DNA from: RGIG2560 sp964418385
GTDB taxonomy: Bacteria > Patescibacteriota > Microgenomatia > UBA1400 > PJMF01
Length of the DNA: 27,543 bases
NCBI GenBank assembly: GCA_964418385.1
Contig: CAYQLH010000006.1
Coordinates: forward strand, 1 to 27,543
Direction of reading: 5' to 3'
The notes under the pieces are model-generated. The model worked only from the letters and a program-made list of their open reading frames with translations. It was not told where the DNA came from and made no database searches. The position numbers and the translations under genes are program-made. Positions 14,785-21,946 of the stretch are shown piece by piece; within the stretch, counting starts at the first letter, position 1, and every line of letters starts with the position of its first letter.

Positions 14785-14785
14785 T
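14756..14785 (+). promoter_or_regulatory. Promoter of the Cys-containing VirB2-like gene, overlapping the tatD stop
   Basis: TTGCTA (14756-14761), an 18-base spacer, TATAAT (14780-14785). The TAA stop of tatD is inside the -10 box. Transcription would start near 14792, four bases before the ATG, so the mRNA is nearly leaderless. Confidence 0.6.
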
Positions 14786-14795
14786 AACGACACTT

Positions 14796-15317
14796 ATGCG
14801 AATGAAAAGGTGGCTACCAATTTTGAATTTGGGTTTGATTGCCTCGTTCGTGGGCATAGGTTTAGCGCTGGAAGCTGGTTGGTTGCCGATGAATGTGGCA
14901 GCGGCTGACGGCGGGGCGGCTGCCAGTGGAGGCGCGACCGTAGATTATAATCCTTGTCAGCGAATTAAAGCATCTGCTGCATGCAACGCATGCATGGGTG
15001 ATAATCCAGACAATCCGCAGGGTTTTTGGACTGGTATTGGTTGTATTTCCACCAATCCTGTGGCAGCGACGCGCGATTTGTTGCAATTCATGTTGGGTGT
15101 GGGCGGGTTGTTTGTGGTTTTTCAGATTTTAGTAGGCTCATTTCAGTTGGTAGTTTCACGTGGCAACCCACAAGCTTTGCAGCAAGCGCGAGAACGAATT
15201 ACCAATTCAGTGATTGCGTTGCTTTTGATTGTCTTTTCGGTGACAATTCTAGAGTTTGTGGGGAAGACAGTCCTGCATATCCCTGGCTTTTTCGATGGCG
15301 TTGTCACTGGCAAATAG
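14796..15317 (+). CDS. VirB2/TrbC-like pilin-type membrane protein with Cys-rich head
   Basis: A 173-residue protein (a second ATG at 14802 is also possible). It has a signal peptide or N-terminal helix to about residue 37, then an exported segment with four cysteines (54, 63, 66, 83) that could form disulfides. Two transmembrane helices follow at about 95-120 and 135-160. Between them is a Gly-Asn/basic loop (SRGNPQALQQARERITNS) like the SGGD-x-x-K-x-x-x-A-R loop of the two nearby paralogues. This topology is that of VirB2/TrbC pilins. By inference it is a subunit of a pilus or membrane-embedded appendage; no secretion ATPase is in the window. It converges with the next gene on a shared terminator. 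Confidence 0.7.
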   Translation: MRMKRWLPILNLGLIASFVGIGLALEAGWLPMNVAAADGGAAASGGATVDYNPCQRIKASAACNACMGDNPDNPQGFWTGIGCISTNPVAATRDLLQFMLGVGGLFVVFQILVGSFQLVVSRGNPQALQQARERITNSVIALLLIVFSVTILEFVGKTVLHIPGFFDGVVTGK

Positions 15318-15334
15318 ATTTAACTGCAATATAA

Positions 15335-15363
15335 AAATCCCACTCCAGCAAAGAGTGGGATTT
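15335..15363. terminator. Bidirectional terminator between convergent VirB2-like genes
   Basis: An 11-bp perfect stem (15335-15345 with 15353-15363), 7-base loop, A-rich and T-rich at its ends. It lies between stop codons at 15317 and 15382. Confidence 0.85.
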
Positions 15364-15381
15364 GTTGTGTGCAAATATTTT

Positions 15382-15801
15382 TTATTTGGCTAAATAAGGA
15401 ACAGTAATGCCGCCGCTGCCAGTACCGAAAGCAACAGTCATCACTAACTGGTAAAGTGCCCAAGTAGCAGCCAAGATCAACAGACCAATAACTGCTGCCG
15501 TGATCTTATTGCGCGCTTCTTCAACCTTACCACGATCGCCACCAGAGCTGATCCAGTTGACCGCGCCCATGATCAGGAAGAAGAGAGTCATGATCGCCGC
15601 CACAATAAACACGATGGTAATAATATTGCGTGCCACCGTACCAATACTGCTAGAAATTTTAATGCCACTGGAATTTTTGGTCGGATCCATATCTTTAAAA
15701 AGATTGGTAGCGTCATCCGCCATCACTGGAGCCAAGGCTGACGCCGTGGCGACTAAAGCTAAACCAGTACTGACGGCACATTTTTGCAACCATTTTTTCA
15801 T
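15382..15801 (-). CDS. VirB2/TrbC-like pilin-type membrane protein
   Basis: A 139-residue protein with a clear signal peptide (basic MKKWLQK, hydrophobic core, cleavage near PVMA at about 28). A short polar segment follows, then two transmembrane helices at about 57-85 and 98-120. The loop between them (SSGGDRGKVEEARNKITAAVIGLLIL) matches the paralogue at 16008-16403 closely, and both end in a short GxxxISVP/GGITVP-type tail. It has a normal ribosome site (AAAGG, 7 bases) and a leader of about 60 bases, unlike its leaderless relatives, so it may be the most highly translated of the three. By inference it is the major pilin-like subunit. Confidence 0.75.
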   Translation of the reverse strand: MKKWLQKCAVSTGLALVATASALAPVMADDATNLFKDMDPTKNSSGIKISSSIGTVARNIITIVFIVAAIMTLFFLIMGAVNWISSGGDRGKVEEARNKITAAVIGLLILAATWALYQLVMTVAFGTGSGGITVPYLAK

Positions 15802-15866
15802 GATGCCTTTCTTTTAATTTGTGGTATTTAAGATAATATTTGTTTTATTAAATACCTATTTGATAT

Positions 15867-15872
15867 ATTATA
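15867..15872 (-). promoter_or_regulatory. -10 box of the VirB2-like gene at 15382
   Basis: TATAAT on the minus strand in the context TTGGTGTATAATAT, about 60 bases before the ATG. No good -35 box. Confidence 0.5.
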
Positions 15873-16007
15873 CACCAAAAATGATGATTTTAAAAGCCAA
15901 TTTAACCGATTTGCGGGTAATTTTGGCCAATTTTAAACAAAATATGAAAATTTATAGGAAAAAATTAGCAAAAGTTTACATTTTTTGCACGTTAAAGCAA
16001 AAAACAT
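15873..16007. other. AT-rich gap with a weak hairpin after the third VirB2-like gene
   Basis: No gene is seen. ttttttgc (15981-15988) and gcaaaaaa (15997-16004) can form an 8-bp stem just after the stop at 16008. It might end transcription of that gene, but no T run follows. Confidence 0.35.
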
Positions 16008-16403
16008 CTAACTACCGGAAATTGTGGGAACAGAAATACTTTCTGGTGAGCCAAGCGTAATTGTCACTATGAGATTGAAAATGGCCCAAACAGAGGCGAT
16101 CATGATCAAACCGATAACTGCAAAAACCATGCGATCTCGCGCCGCTGCCACTTTGGTTTTGTCACCGCCAGCAGTAATAATGTTAATCGCACCCCAAAGC
16201 AAGTAGGCCAAAACTAAAATCGCGCTGACTACAATTACCAGAGTAAAAACTGAAGAACCAACGGTGCCAGCTTCTGTTTGCGGCTTGTAACCCGATGGCT
16301 CAAATTTACTCAAATCGTAGCTTTCGGCAAAGACTAACCTTGGTACCAAGGCAACTAAAGAAAAAATAGCTAATAACAAACGAGTTGCAGTTTTTTTGAT
16401 CAT
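16008..16403 (-). CDS. VirB2/TrbC-like pilin-type membrane protein
   Basis: A 131-residue protein starting MIKKTATRLLLAIF. It has a signal peptide (cleavage near LVFA at about 26), a short exported segment, and two transmembrane helices at about 50-75 and 90-118. The loop TAGGDKTKVAAARDRM joins the helices. It is a close paralogue of the protein encoded at 15382-15801. I choose the second of two adjacent ATGs (16403): a TATAAT at 16411-16416 puts the transcription start on that A, a leaderless start with no ribosome site. In-frame starts much further upstream (16559) would run into comM. Confidence 0.75.
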   Translation of the reverse strand: MIKKTATRLLLAIFSLVALVPRLVFAESYDLSKFEPSGYKPQTEAGTVGSSVFTLVIVVSAILVLAYLLWGAINIITAGGDKTKVAAARDRMVFAVIGLIMIASVWAIFNLIVTITLGSPESISVPTISGS

Positions 16404-16410
16404 CATACGT

Positions 16411-16416
16411 ATTATA
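16411..16416 (-). promoter_or_regulatory. -10 box giving a leaderless VirB2-like mRNA
   Basis: TATAAT on the minus strand in the context AAGGTGTATAATAC. The eighth base downstream is the A of the ATG at 16403. Confidence 0.55.
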
Positions 16417-16429
16417 CACCTTTTAAACA

Positions 16430-16442
16430 GCTTCGGCGAAGC
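16430..16442 (-). terminator. Possible weak terminator after comM
   Basis: GCTTC-GCC-GAAGC on the minus strand, 10 bases past the comM stop, followed by TGTTT. The stem is only 5 bp. Confidence 0.3.
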
Positions 16443-16452
16443 AATTTGTGAC

Positions 16453-17979
16453 TCAGCTGCCGTTGGTAATACTTTGGCGATATTGTAATGCTTCACCAAT
16501 GTGAGCGGTGGTGAGCAATTGTACATTTTCTTCTTCAAGATCGGCAATCGTGCGAGCAACTTTGACGATCTTAAAATAGCTGCGAGCAGACAGTTGCCAG
16601 CGACTGACCGCTTTTTCTAAAAGTAAGCGCGCTTGTGCGGTTAAAGCAATGTTTTCTCTGACATGGTGACTGCTGAGCTGACTATTAGTTAACAATCCCA
16701 ATTGGCGCCAACGCTTTTCTTGACGCTGGCGCGCGCGGATGACGCGATGACGAACTTGAGCTGACGATTCGGCTGATTCTTCTTGGTGGGTTAAATCGGC
16801 AACATCCACCTCTGGAACAAAAATTTGCATGTCAAGCCGATCTAGAATTGGCCCCGAAAGCTTGCGTTTATAGCGAGCAATCTCCTGGGGCGTGCAAACA
16901 CAACGGCGTTTTTTACTACCCAAAAAACCACAAGGACAAGGATTGGTAGCAGCGATCAAAGTGACTTGTGCCGGATAAACGACATGACCGGTGGCACGTG
17001 AAATCGTGATTTGACCGGTTTCAAGCGGCTGGCGCAAAATTTCTAAAGCGTCGCGACGAAACTCGCCCAATTCATCTAAGAAGAGAACGCCGCGGTGGGC
17101 AAGCGAAATTTCTCCAGGAAGCAGATTGCTGCCTCCCCCGGCCAAACCAGCTGCCGAAATGGTATGATGCGGGGCCCGACAAGGACGGACGCTGACTAGT
17201 CCGGTTTCATCAAGCATACCGCAAACGGAATAAATGGTGGTAATTTCTAGGGCCTCTGCTTGGGTTAAAGGTGGCAAAATTGAGGGCATCGCACTGGCAA
17301 GTAAACTTTTGCCAGCGCCAGGTACACCAGAAAGCAAAAGATTGTGACCGCCGGCAGCGGCGATTTCCAAGCAACGTTTGGCTACTTTTTGACCAATAAT
17401 ATTGGCAAAATCCGTGTCCACGGTGGCAACCCCAGGAAGATAACGTTCACTCGGAGCAGGCGTGAGTTGTTTTTGTCCTTGGAAGAATTGCAAAAGTGTC
17501 AGCAAGTCCGCTACTGGATAAATCTCGATACCATCAACAATTCTGACTTCGGGTGCGTTGGCAGCAGGCAAAAAAACGCGTTTAAAACCTTGCTGACGTG
17601 CAAAATTGACTAGAGGTAGCGCCCCACGAATAGGACGTAATTTACCGTCAAGGGAGAGTTCGCCGAAAAAAATGTCATCTTGACTGGTAAATTTGGTTTC
17701 TAGCGTCAGCTCCCACAGGGACATCGCGATCGCCAGCTCGAGGTTGGAACCGCTTTTGCGCAGATCAGCGGGAGCGAGATTAATAATCGTTTTTTTGCAT
17801 TTGGGGCGGACACCACAACTGTAAAGCGAATTGACGATTCTTTCTCGTGATTCTTCAACGGCTTTTTCCGCCAGGCCAATAAAAGTCATCACCGGTTTAC
17901 CGCGAGAACTGTCGGCTTCAACTTCAATCAAAGTCGCTTTAAGGCCCTGAAGGGTGGCGCTCATGTTTTTGATTAGCAT
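16453..17979 (-). CDS. comM: ComM-family AAA+ ATPase (Mg-chelatase-like, YifB)
   Basis: ComM is a hexameric helicase that promotes branch migration during natural transformation. The 508-residue protein has the N-terminal ChlI-type domain (ATLQGLKATLIEVEAD, VMTFIGLAEKAVEESRERI). The Walker A motif is GVPGAGKS (218-225), and the FLDELGEF Walker B follows. The Cys cluster is NPCPCGFLGSKKRRCVC, then LSGPILDRLD. The C-terminal helical domain includes SARSYFKIVKVARTIADLE. I choose the ATG at 17979 (MLIKNMSATLQG); a TATAAT box at 17987-17992 makes this a leaderless start, and an ATG at 18000 lies upstream of that box. The neighbouring VirB2-like genes fit a DNA-uptake or pilus context, by inference. 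Confidence 0.93.
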   Translation of the reverse strand: MLIKNMSATLQGLKATLIEVEADSSRGKPVMTFIGLAEKAVEESRERIVNSLYSCGVRPKCKKTIINLAPADLRKSGSNLELAIAMSLWELTLETKFTSQDDIFFGELSLDGKLRPIRGALPLVNFARQQGFKRVFLPAANAPEVRIVDGIEIYPVADLLTLLQFFQGQKQLTPAPSERYLPGVATVDTDFANIIGQKVAKRCLEIAAAGGHNLLLSGVPGAGKSLLASAMPSILPPLTQAEALEITTIYSVCGMLDETGLVSVRPCRAPHHTISAAGLAGGGSNLLPGEISLAHRGVLFLDELGEFRRDALEILRQPLETGQITISRATGHVVYPAQVTLIAATNPCPCGFLGSKKRRCVCTPQEIARYKRKLSGPILDRLDMQIFVPEVDVADLTHQEESAESSAQVRHRVIRARQRQEKRWRQLGLLTNSQLSSHHVRENIALTAQARLLLEKAVSRWQLSARSYFKIVKVARTIADLEEENVQLLTTAHIGEALQYRQSITNGS

Positions 17980-17986
17980 AAGCGCT

Positions 17987-17992
17987 ATTATA
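17987..17992 (-). promoter_or_regulatory. -10 box giving leaderless comM mRNA
   Basis: TATAAT on the minus strand; the eighth base downstream is the A of the ATG at 17979. The -35 region overlaps the divergent promoter at 18004-18033. Confidence 0.55.
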
Positions 17993-18003
17993 GCTGACAT
18001 AAT

Positions 18004-18033
18004 TTGACAATTATTTCACGAGCATGATATAAT
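18004..18033 (+). promoter_or_regulatory. Promoter of the PF06695 gene, leaderless
   Basis: Perfect TTGACA (18004-18009), an 18-base spacer, extended TGA-TATAAT (18028-18033). The start is expected at 18040-18042, on or next to the ATG. Confidence 0.7.
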
Positions 18034-18041
18034 CGGCGTCT

Positions 18042-18584
18042 ATGGCTAATATTTTGCTTCAGTTTTTCGAACCACTTAAATCCGTAAGCCCGGTGATTTA
18101 CACTTTAATTATTTCATTCGTACCTTTGATTGAGTTGCGAGGTTCAATTCCGGTGGCAATCGCGATGGGTCTTCCCTGGTATGAAGCTTATTTGTACTCC
18201 GTAATTGGTTCAATGATTCCAGCATTCTTCGTGATTCCGCTGTTTGATTGGGCCCTTAAGTATCTTGAAAAACATCATTTTTTGCCGTGGTTGACAGATT
18301 TTCTCAATAAACGCGTGGCTGCCAAAGCGCAACAAGTCGCCAATCAAACTTCACAAATTGAGCGGTCAGACCGCAAACAATGGCAAAAAGAGCTTTTAAA
18401 ATTTTGGGCGGTGGTGGTTTTTGTAGCTGTTCCTTTGCCAGGAACGGGCGTGTACACGGGCTCAGCGATTGCTTCATTGATCAAAATGGATTTCCCAAAG
18501 GCTTTAGCGGCGGTCTTTCTTGGTGATGTGATCGCGGGAGCGATTGTGACTGCTTTGAGTCTGGGCGTGTTTTCACTTTTGTAA
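18042..18584 (+). CDS. Small multidrug-export family (PF06695-like) membrane protein
   Basis: A 180-residue protein with about four to five hydrophobic helices. Two signature loops of the PF06695 family are present: P-L-I-E-L-R-G-S-I-P-V-A-I near residue 30 and V-P-L-P-G-T-G-V-Y-T-G-S near residue 130. These are thought to form re-entrant loops, as in DedA-type proteins. A basic hydrophilic stretch (SQIERSDRKQWQKE) lies between the halves. The family is named for export but its substrate is not established; I do not infer one. It has no ribosome site and is predicted leaderless. It is divergent from comM with 62 bases between the two start codons. Confidence 0.82.
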   Translation: MANILLQFFEPLKSVSPVIYTLIISFVPLIELRGSIPVAIAMGLPWYEAYLYSVIGSMIPAFFVIPLFDWALKYLEKHHFLPWLTDFLNKRVAAKAQQVANQTSQIERSDRKQWQKELLKFWAVVVFVAVPLPGTGVYTGSAIASLIKMDFPKALAAVFLGDVIAGAIVTALSLGVFSLL

Positions 18585-18628
18585 AGATGGTTACAGATAC
18601 AAGTTGCGTGCAAAAGAGCGCAAATTTG

Positions 18629-18637
18629 TGGTACAAT
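18629..18637 (+). promoter_or_regulatory. Promoter of the surface-glycan operon
   Basis: Extended -10, TGG-TACAAT (TACAAT at 18632-18637), no clear -35. The leader is about 32 bases with a strong GGGGGAG ribosome site 4-5 bases before the ATG at 18676. It is the only evident promoter for the seven genes that follow. Confidence 0.55.
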
Positions 18638-18675
18638 ATCTGCTATCTATACAGTGAGAAGGATAGGGGGAGCAG

Positions 18676-19980
18676 ATGAAAGTGACTGTAATTGGAACTG
18701 GGTTTGTGGGAGTGACGAGCTCAGCAGTGTACGCGAAGTTTCGCAACCAGGTGGTTGGTTTGGATATTGATGAGAAAAAAATCGCTAGCCTCAATAAGGG
18801 GAAAGTACCTTTTTTTGAGCCTAAACTGACGGAATTGTTGCAAGCAGGCATTGAAAAAAAGAAATTACATTTTACAACTTCGTACGAGGAAGCAGTCAGT
18901 GATGCTGATGTGGTGATTATCGCCGTGGGCACGCCATCACGCCGAGACGGCTCGATCAATCTTGATTACGTCAATGAAAGCGCCAAGCAAGCAGCGCCAT
19001 ATTTGAAAGAGGATGCGGTCTTGGCAATTAAGTCAACAGTATTGCCAGGGACACTAGCACAGATCAAGCCGATCGTGAAAAAAATATGTGACAAAAAAAT
19101 TCACTATGCCAGTTTGCCGGAATTTTTGAAAGAAGGCACGGCGGTGGATGATACTTTGTATCCAGATAGAATTGCGATTGGCGTTGAAGATGATTTTGCC
19201 TGGGAAGTGTTGTCAAGGTTGCACGCGCCGCTCAAAGCGCCAATGGTGCGAGTACGCCCAGAATCGGCACAATTGGCAAAGTATGCTAGTAACGATTATC
19301 TGGCTTTGCGGATTGTATACGCCAACGTTTTGGCAGATGTGTGTACGCAATCTGGAGCTGACATTGACGAAGTTTTAGCTATCATGGGTCATGAAAAACG
19401 AATTGGTAGTCACTACTGGTATCCAGGTCTCGGCTACGGCGGTTCTTGTTTCCCGAAGGACGTGAAAGCTTTAGCAGCCTATGTGGACGAATTTGAATCT
19501 CCGGAGCGGAATTTGTTTAAATTTATCAACAAGCTTAACACCACTCGACCAGCAGACGTTGTGGAGATGCTAGAAACTCACGCCGGAAAACTCAAAGGCA
19601 AACAAGTGGCAGTCTTGGGGTTAGCATTTAAACCAAACACCGATGATCAGCGTGAAGCGCCGGCTTTGGCAATGATACCGTTACTTTTGAAAAAAGGTGC
19701 CAGCGTGAAAGCGTTTGATCCAATGGTAAAAATAATTGCATCAAGCGACATTGCTGCCAACGAAAATTACGAACAAGTAAAATCAATTAAAGCTGCCATT
19801 GAGGACGTGGACGTGATTGTGGCATTGATTGAGTGGCCACAGATTACAGAATATAAATTCAAAAACTCCACTGGCAAAAAAGTAGTTTTCTTGGATGCGC
19901 GCAATCAATTCATGCCAGACATGATTGAAAAAGCGGGTTACAATTACGTCGGCATTGGTCGGCAGACAGGCGAGCAATGA
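18676..19980 (+). CDS. UDP-glucose 6-dehydrogenase
   Basis: It oxidises UDP-glucose twice with NAD to UDP-glucuronate, a precursor of acidic surface polysaccharides. The 434 residues show the Rossmann motif GTGFVG (7-12), the VGTPSRRDGS loop and the STVLPGT segment. Lys202 and Asn206 are in AKYASND, and catalytic Cys258 is in YGGSCFPKD. The C-terminal UDP-binding domain has GLAFKPNTDDQREAPA. A UDP-ManNAc dehydrogenase is a less likely alternative. Its TGA overlaps the next ATG (ATGA), which opens a tightly coupled operon. Confidence 0.93.
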   Translation: MKVTVIGTGFVGVTSSAVYAKFRNQVVGLDIDEKKIASLNKGKVPFFEPKLTELLQAGIEKKKLHFTTSYEEAVSDADVVIIAVGTPSRRDGSINLDYVNESAKQAAPYLKEDAVLAIKSTVLPGTLAQIKPIVKKICDKKIHYASLPEFLKEGTAVDDTLYPDRIAIGVEDDFAWEVLSRLHAPLKAPMVRVRPESAQLAKYASNDYLALRIVYANVLADVCTQSGADIDEVLAIMGHEKRIGSHYWYPGLGYGGSCFPKDVKALAAYVDEFESPERNLFKFINKLNTTRPADVVEMLETHAGKLKGKQVAVLGLAFKPNTDDQREAPALAMIPLLLKKGASVKAFDPMVKIIASSDIAANENYEQVKSIKAAIEDVDVIVALIEWPQITEYKFKNSTGKKVVFLDARNQFMPDMIEKAGYNYVGIGRQTGEQ

Positions 19981-20933
19981 AAACAATTTTAATTACTGGC
20001 GGTACCGGTTTTGTGGGTGGGCATTTGCGTGCTTACTTGCGTCAGTCTCAGCCAGAAGACAAAATTGTTTTAACAGGACACAATCCGCAACCAAATCCAG
20101 ACAAGCAAACAGAAGTCATCGCTCTCGATCTGACCGATGCCGAAAGCGTGACGGCGATGATTAAAAAATATCAACCGCAAGAAGTTTATCACTTGGCGTC
20201 GATTGCTCACGTGGCACGTGGTTTTGAGGATCCGGCGGAAGTGTTGCAAAATAATTTTCAAGTGACACTGAATCTTTTGGAAGCTATCCGTCTCCGCGCC
20301 CCACAAACACGGGTGCTTTTGGTGAGTAGCGCTGACTTATATGACCATACTGATCAACGGCCGATTGACGAAAACCGCTTGATTAAACCGCTTAATCCAT
20401 ATGCTGTTTCCAAAGCGACGCAGGATTTAATGGGGCAAGCCTACGCGGCAAGTTTTGGTCTGAAAGTAGTGATCGTGCGGCCATTTAATCATATTGGTCC
20501 AAGACAAAGGTTAGGCTTTGTGGTGGCGGATTTTGCCCACGCGGTGGCGTTGGCAGAAGTGGACGCAAAGCAGCGTGAGATCAAAGTAGGCAATTTGGAG
20601 TCCAGTCGCGATTTTACTTCTGTGCGCGACATGGTGCGTGCCTATGCCCTTTTAATGGAACGTGGGGCCGCTGGTGAAATATATAATGCCGGCAGTGAAC
20701 GGCAAATTAAAATTGCTGATCTTTTGGAAATGATCATTGATCAGGCACGGGTGGAGGTAAAAGTGAGCGTGGATAAAAAGAAATTCCGCCCCGTGGATCA
20801 CCCAATCATCGCTTGCAACGCTGGTAAACTCAAATCTTTGGGTTGGCAAGCAGAGATTGATTTATCAACAACTATTGGTGATATATTAGATTATTGGCGC
20901 GCGCAAGTTGCGACAGAGGATCAAGGAAAATAA
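19977..20933 (+). CDS. rmd: GDP-6-deoxy-4-keto-D-mannose reductase (RMD-like)
   Basis: A 318-residue short-chain dehydrogenase/epimerase with GGTGFVGGHL at 8-17 and catalytic Y142-x3-K146. RMD-like blocks are RPFNHIGPRQRLGFVVADFAHAVA, then VGNLESSRDFTSVRDMVRAYALLM and GEIYNAGS. Paired with the GMD encoded next, it would reduce the 4-keto sugar to GDP-D-rhamnose. It overlaps the dehydrogenase gene by 4 bases. A generic NAD-dependent epimerase acting on another nucleotide sugar is the alternative, but the neighbour makes RMD the best call. Confidence 0.85.
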   Translation: MKTILITGGTGFVGGHLRAYLRQSQPEDKIVLTGHNPQPNPDKQTEVIALDLTDAESVTAMIKKYQPQEVYHLASIAHVARGFEDPAEVLQNNFQVTLNLLEAIRLRAPQTRVLLVSSADLYDHTDQRPIDENRLIKPLNPYAVSKATQDLMGQAYAASFGLKVVIVRPFNHIGPRQRLGFVVADFAHAVALAEVDAKQREIKVGNLESSRDFTSVRDMVRAYALLMERGAAGEIYNAGSERQIKIADLLEMIIDQARVEVKVSVDKKKFRPVDHPIIACNAGKLKSLGWQAEIDLSTTIGDILDYWRAQVATEDQGK

Positions 20934-20935
20934 TT

Positions 20936-21928
20936 ATGGCAAAAAAAGCAGTCATTACAGGAGTAACGGGTCAAGATGGATCGTACTTAGCAGAGTTACT
21001 TTTGGATAAAAAATACGAAGTTTTTGGTGTGGTGCGTCGTACCAGTGCGCCTACCACCGAACGGATTGAAAAGATTTTGAATAATAAGCATTTTCACTTG
21101 GTGCCTGGTGACATTACTGACACCGTTTCACTGATGACAATTATCCGCGATGTGCAGCCAGACGAAGTCTATAATTTAGCCTCTCACTCTTTTGTGCATG
21201 CCAGTTGGGATGAACCTCTAGCCAGCGGCGAATACACTGCAATGTCAGTGTCAAAAATCTTAGATGCAGTGCGTTTGTTTCAACCAAAAGCTCATTTTTA
21301 CCAAGCGTCATCGTCGGAGATGTTTGGTAAAGTGCGCGAAGTGCCACAAACCGAATTGACACCTTTCTATCCGCGTTCTCCATATGGCGTGGCGAAAGCT
21401 TTTGGTCATTTTATCACCGTCAATTATCGCGAGTCTTATGACATGTTTGCGTGTTCTGGAATTCTTTTCAATCACGAGTCGCCGCGACGCGGTTTGGAGT
21501 TTGTGACGCGCAAAATCGCTCACCAAGTTGCTCAAGTAAAATTGGGTGAGCGTGAATACGTGGAGTTGGGAAATTTGGAAGCTAAACGTGATTGGGGTTA
21601 TTCAAAAGATTACGTGGAAGCGATGTGGTTGATGCTGCAACAAGACAAGCCCGACGATTTCGTGATTGCTACCGGTGAAACACACACGGTGCGTGAGTTT
21701 TTGGAATGTGCTTTCCGTCACGTCGGTATTGACGATTGGGAAAAGCATTTTAAACACAATCCAGAATTCGATCGCCCAGCGGAAGTTGATTTGTTGATTG
21801 GTAATCCGGCAAAAGCGAAAAAAGTTTTGGGCTGGAAACCATCTGTCACTTTCGGCGGTTTGGTAAAAATTATGGTTGATGCTGAGCTCGCGATCTTGCA
21901 AGGAAAAGCGCGCATGTGCGATTTTTAA
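20936..21928 (+). CDS. gmd: GDP-mannose 4,6-dehydratase
   Basis: It converts GDP-mannose to GDP-4-keto-6-deoxy-mannose, the shared precursor of D-rhamnose and L-fucose. The ATG at 20936 (MAKKAVITGVTGQDGSYLAELLL) gives 330 residues and follows AAGGAAAA; it lies two bases past the rmd stop. GMD hallmarks are GVTGQDGSY, VVRRTS, NLASHSFV, SSSEMFG, Y150-x3-K154 (SPYGVAKAFGH), LFNHESPRRG and GNLEAKRDWGYSKDYVEAMWLMLQ. No L-fucose synthase is present, only rmd, so GDP-D-rhamnose is the inferred product. Confidence 0.94.
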   Translation: MAKKAVITGVTGQDGSYLAELLLDKKYEVFGVVRRTSAPTTERIEKILNNKHFHLVPGDITDTVSLMTIIRDVQPDEVYNLASHSFVHASWDEPLASGEYTAMSVSKILDAVRLFQPKAHFYQASSSEMFGKVREVPQTELTPFYPRSPYGVAKAFGHFITVNYRESYDMFACSGILFNHESPRRGLEFVTRKIAHQVAQVKLGEREYVELGNLEAKRDWGYSKDYVEAMWLMLQQDKPDDFVIATGETHTVREFLECAFRHVGIDDWEKHFKHNPEFDRPAEVDLLIGNPAKAKKVLGWKPSVTFGGLVKIMVDAELAILQGKARMCDF

Positions 21929-21946
21929 GCAGAAAGTGTAAACCGC

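Noticed and set aside
18344..18613. Minus-strand frames opposite the PF06695 gene and UDP-glucose dehydrogenase
   Set aside because: They are reverse readings of genes with strong family signatures and have no start signals of their own.
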